A stretch of 64,000 bases of DNA, from NCBI GenBank assembly GCA_045587545.1, contig JAZNCN010000005.1, positions 1 through 64,000 on the forward strand, written 5' to 3'. Position 1 is the stretch's first letter, and every line of letters begins with the position of its first letter. This DNA comes from Caccoplasma_A sp045587545 (GTDB lineage Bacteria > Bacteroidota > Bacteroidia > Bacteroidales > G3-4614). The position numbers were made by a program, and so were the translations under genes. The notes beneath the pieces are model-generated. The model searched no databases, was not told where the DNA came from, and saw nothing but the letters and a program-made list of their open reading frames with translations. Of the stretch, positions 61,741 to 64,000 are shown piece after piece.

Positions 61741-63669
61741 ATGACTAAAGATTATAAATGGCGTACAGCAGTAACTTCAGGAGAGGGGACAACAACACGA
61801 TACGTCGATGGCAATACAGGTTCTGACCTATTCGGAACTGGCACGAGAGCAAACCCATATCGCACACTTGGCCGGGCATACAGAGTTAGTGATACCAAAC
61901 CAACGACAATAATATGTCGCGGGTGTTTTTCGGAAATGCTTGTTGATGGTAACCATGCCTGTTCAATTAATGCGGACTATTACGGTGCCGCAGTTTTTGA
62001 CGGGCGAGAACAATTTCTTATTTATGGATTCCGTCATAACAACATGATTTTTAGAGATACCTGTATCGGAAATTCGGATATGGTTTTATTCAACTCTCGC
62101 GGCTCTGGCTCGTTGGCGGGCGTGGGCTCGTCTTACAATGCTGGCTACGTGGGCACTGCTGTCGACGTGTACGGGGTCGCCGGCTCACCTAATTTAATGC
62201 ATAAGGTCGCACTGTATATGGGAACTATAGGCGGCAATACCGCCTGTAAATATCTCGGCTTTAGCCGAGTCAAAAATCACTCAAGTTATCCGATCCAATT
62301 GGGAGGGTATCAAAGTGGTGTTGTGCTGCAAAATAGTACAGTGTATGGGGTTGAAGATATTTCACACAGGTGCAAAACAGGAAGTTACTACTACTCAAAA
62401 ATAATTATCTCTTCAATCTTCGCTAAGTTTGCAATGATTGCTAACGATTTTAAATTCGAGTTTCGCCAATGTTTATTCGCTGCTGATGTAAAATGGTATT
62501 ACCTATCAGGAACCAAAGGAGAATCAGGGGCTCAAGAGATAGTAATAGACGGTAACGATTCACAAGCTAAAATAGAGTCGTTGCAAACGCAATTGACAGC
62601 AATCTATGACGCTAATAACATTGAAGAGTCAAGCAGACACATGCCAACTTTTGTAGATTGTATATTTAGCGACCAAACTTCTGAGGAACTCTTCAATAAT
62701 CCAGAAGATGGAGATTTAACTTTGCGGGTTGGTTCTGAGGCCATAACTTCAGAATACGAATATATAGGTGCCTTTCCGCCAGCTATAAATATTCCAATTC
62801 TCAGTGATAGTTCGGGAATCGCAGAAACGTGGGACGAAACTACCTGCTCAGGTTGCATTAGTGTTACTAATAATGCTATATGCCTCGATAATAGCAATAC
62901 GTCCATGAGTGGAGAAATAATGTCAAAGGTTATTCAAGTGGATACCTCTCACAATCCTCTTAATGGCTTATATGCTCTAACGCAGAACCGATTCGCAGAC
63001 CATTACGCATATCTTAACGGTATAGATACAGTAGGGAACAAACAATATATGGCGGGGGAATCCTTACCTATTGGCAGATATGTGGTTAAAGGTTCTATTT
63101 TGTATAGAGATGTCAATATAGATAATGATATGATACTCGTTGTGTCGGAAGAAAATACTAACTTTGCTGATGAGATAGAAAATTCTTTTGTTTGTCCAAT
63201 AATTGAACCTAACATAATTGATGTTATATATGTACGCTGTAGAGGTGGTATTTACGCCAAATGCGTACAGACAGAATTATTACAAAGAGGAGCAACATAT
63301 ATTAATTATGGCAATAGTAACATTACATACCGTAATAGGGAAATCGCGCCCGGAGAAAGTTTTGTTGCTATGGGTGATGATTATTGGTCAGGTCCTGCAG
63401 GGTACGAAATAGGCATCTTGTTCAATGACACAAGAGTCCCAGATTCGGACTGGGTACCAGCGCAAATATTCGGTGAATATTTTGCACTTAAAGAGAATGG
63501 AGCTATTAAACTTGATGAGGACAATATTCCTGTAGGTTCTGGAAATTATCTTGCGTGGCAGACTGCTGCAAATGGAGGTTATAAGGGATATTTTCCAAAG
63601 GCGATAATGAATCAACAATTTGTCCAATTTAAAATTGTAATCAAACGATATGATAGAGCTTCTGCGTAG
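61741..63669 (+). CDS. Parallel beta-helix tail fibre, target of a diversity-generating element
   Basis: 642 residues. Residues 20-60 (RYVDGNTGSDLFGTGTRANP, YRTLGRAYRVSD) are the typical start of a right-handed beta-helix; asparagine-rich turns and cysteines follow to about 300, then a C-terminal domain with beta strands. Codons 121-149 are the variable repeat, reading GSGSLAGVGSSYNAGYVGTA then VDVYGVAGS; Y136 and T139 are Asn in the template copy. The repeat lies on the predicted helix and not at the C-terminus, unlike C-type-lectin DGR targets. Probably the adsorption protein. Confidence 0.85.
   Translation: MTKDYKWRTAVTSGEGTTTRYVDGNTGSDLFGTGTRANPYRTLGRAYRVSDTKPTTIICRGCFSEMLVDGNHACSINADYYGAAVFDGREQFLIYGFRHNNMIFRDTCIGNSDMVLFNSRGSGSLAGVGSSYNAGYVGTAVDVYGVAGSPNLMHKVALYMGTIGGNTACKYLGFSRVKNHSSYPIQLGGYQSGVVLQNSTVYGVEDISHRCKTGSYYYSKIIISSIFAKFAMIANDFKFEFRQCLFAADVKWYYLSGTKGESGAQEIVIDGNDSQAKIESLQTQLTAIYDANNIEESSRHMPTFVDCIFSDQTSEELFNNPEDGDLTLRVGSEAITSEYEYIGAFPPAINIPILSDSSGIAETWDETTCSGCISVTNNAICLDNSNTSMSGEIMSKVIQVDTSHNPLNGLYALTQNRFADHYAYLNGIDTVGNKQYMAGESLPIGRYVVKGSILYRDVNIDNDMILVVSEENTNFADEIENSFVCPIIEPNIIDVIYVRCRGGIYAKCVQTELLQRGATYINYGNSNITYRNREIAPGESFVAMGDDYWSGPAGYEIGILFNDTRVPDSDWVPAQIFGEYFALKENGAIKLDEDNIPVGSGNYLAWQTAANGGYKGYFPKAIMNQQFVQFKIVIKRYDRASA
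62099..62187 (+). repeat. Variable repeat (VR) of a diversity-generating retroelement
   Basis: 89 bp with 87 identical to 63879-63967, same orientation, offset 1780 bp. The two differences are T62146 and C62156, both A in the downstream copy. Composition is about two thirds G+C, far above the flanks. Confidence 0.85.
62229..62269 (+). repeat. Two short hairpins 3' of the VR
   Basis: AGGCGG-CAATA-CCGCCT (62229-62245) and CTCGGC-TTTA-GCCGAG (62254-62269), both perfect. A hairpin or cruciform 3' of the VR is needed for homing in the Bordetella phage DGR, but there it is only about 4 bp away; here it is 42-66 bp. Confidence 0.5.
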
Positions 63670-63856
63670 TTTTTCTGTAAAGCAGTCAATAATAGATGCA
63701 ACACAGGCTGACAATATTATATTATCATCATTCTCTGCTAAACAATGTTATGTTGACGCAACACGTTCAAATAATGTTGTCCTTAACTCTTTTGACGTGA
63801 GTGCCGATGAGAGTGTAGAGAATTACAAGGTGAGAACAAATATTATTCGCAAATAA
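63650..63856 (+). CDS. Small repeat-bearing ORF between the fibre gene and the template
   Basis: 68 residues, overlapping the fibre gene end by 20 bp. Contains a repeated unit: SFSVKQSIIDATQADNIIL, then SFSAKQCYVDATRSNNVVL, then NSFDV, like rungs of a beta-helix. It sits where the DGR accessory gene avd would be, but is far shorter and beta-rich, so not Avd. It may be a fibre tip or chaperone, or a leftover fibre end. Confidence 0.5.
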   Translation: MIELLRSFSVKQSIIDATQADNIILSSFSAKQCYVDATRSNNVVLNSFDVSADESVENYKVRTNIIRK

Positions 63857-63862
63857 TATAAC

Positions 63863-63998
63863 AAGGCTATGACGCCCGGCGGCTCTGGCTCGTTGGCGGG
63901 CGTGGGCTCGTCTTACAATGCTGGCAACGTGGGCAATGCTGTCGACGTGTACGGGGTCGCCGGCTCAATACTCTTAATATATCGGGTGTCATAGTCTT
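63863..63998 (+). ncRNA. Candidate template RNA closed by a 16-bp stem
   Basis: 63863-63878 pairs with 63983-63998 (16 pairs, two of them G-U: positions 63866/63995 and 63874/63987), enclosing the whole template repeat plus 15 bases. The transcript would fold with the template in the loop. The window ends two bases later. Confidence 0.65.
63879..63967 (+). repeat. Template repeat (TR) of a diversity-generating retroelement
   Basis: Non-coding copy of the VR, with ten adenines, nine of which fall on first or second codon positions of the VR frame (codons 132, 133, 136, 139, 142, 144). The first 36 bases (63879-63914) and the last 15 before the final A (63952-63966) contain no A, giving stable anchors for homing. 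Confidence 0.83.
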
Positions 63999-64000
63999 TG

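Larger units (their letters stand above)
32149..64000. mobile_element. Mu-like transposable prophage, left end present, right end outside the window
   Basis: Continuous phage module: repressor, MuA-type DDE transposase, MuB-type ATPase, GemA-like, DUF3164, terminase, DUF935 portal, MuF, gpG, protease/scaffold, capsid, sheath, tube, tape measure, baseplate and fibres. All are families of the Mu group; the contractile tail makes it a myovirus. The left end is set by where the host kinase reading frame breaks. Mu-like phages carrying diversity-generating retroelements are known from Bacteroides (Hankyphage); this one may be related. The block order (early +, head -, late +) differs from Mu, where all structural genes face one way. 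Confidence 0.93.

Noticed and set aside
63650..63856. Avd accessory protein of a DGR
   Set aside because: 68 residues with beta-type repeats; Avd is about twice as long and helical.
62099..63967. Reading the 89-bp direct repeats as sites for deletion or invertase-type phase variation
   Set aside because: They are direct, not inverted, no recombinase gene is near, and both differences are template adenines in Asn codons, which fits a DGR better. Deletion by homologous recombination remains possible as a side effect.

Overview
The window is Bacteroidales (Bacteroidota) chromosome carrying most of a Mu-like transposable prophage. The host assignment rests on TAnnTTTG promoter elements, GEVED and DUF3575/DUF3078-type envelope proteins, a fused ResB-CcsA protein, and gene groups such as sigma-54 activator/lptE/secG and pyrG-yidC. 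I cannot name a genus.

Host part, 1-32148. A multidomain sialidase (cut by the left window edge) and a GH89 alpha-N-acetylglucosaminidase suggest mucin-glycan degradation; a GH16 glucanase with GEVED and C-terminal sorting-like domains lies further on. Between them are a DEAD-box RNA helicase, an rmlB-rmlA operon with two tandem FdtA-type ketoisomerases (dTDP-3-amino-sugar precursors), a DUF3575 / carboxypeptidase-regulatory-TPR / five-repeat barrel operon, the sigma-54 activator-lptE-TPR-secG operon, pyrG-yidC, a DUF3078 / ccs cytochrome c biogenesis group, and a LytTR response regulator. The sensor kinase partner of that regulator is cut after its last 76 or so residues, exactly where phage DNA starts.

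Prophage, about 32149 to beyond 64000. The left end has about 700 bp of non-coding DNA with a helically phased TTTAATT array and tandem repeats. Then come a repressor with palindromic operators; an early operon (+) with MuA-type DDE transposase, MuB-type ATPase, a RecA-like ATPase, GemA-like and DUF3164 proteins; a head-assembly block on the minus strand (small and large terminase, gp36-like, portal, MuF, gpG); and on the plus strand a tRNA-Met(CAT), a structured leader, protease/scaffold, capsid, lysis genes, sheath, tube, a frameshifted tail chaperone pair, tape measure, baseplate and fibre genes.

Two accessory systems stand out. (1) The last fibre gene (61741-63669, predicted parallel beta-helix) contains an 89-bp G+C-rich variable repeat at 62099-62187, copied at 63879-63967 downstream. 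The two copies differ at exactly two positions, both adenines in the downstream copy and both turning Asn codons into others. Adenine-free flanks surround an adenine-containing core, and the downstream copy is enclosed by a 16-bp stem. This is the signature of a diversity-generating retroelement (template and variable repeat). The reverse transcriptase is not in the window and should lie just to the right. (2) The MuF minor head protein has a papain-like toxin domain at its C-terminus, and a small gene with its own promoter runs antisense against its 3' end, in the position of an immunity gene.
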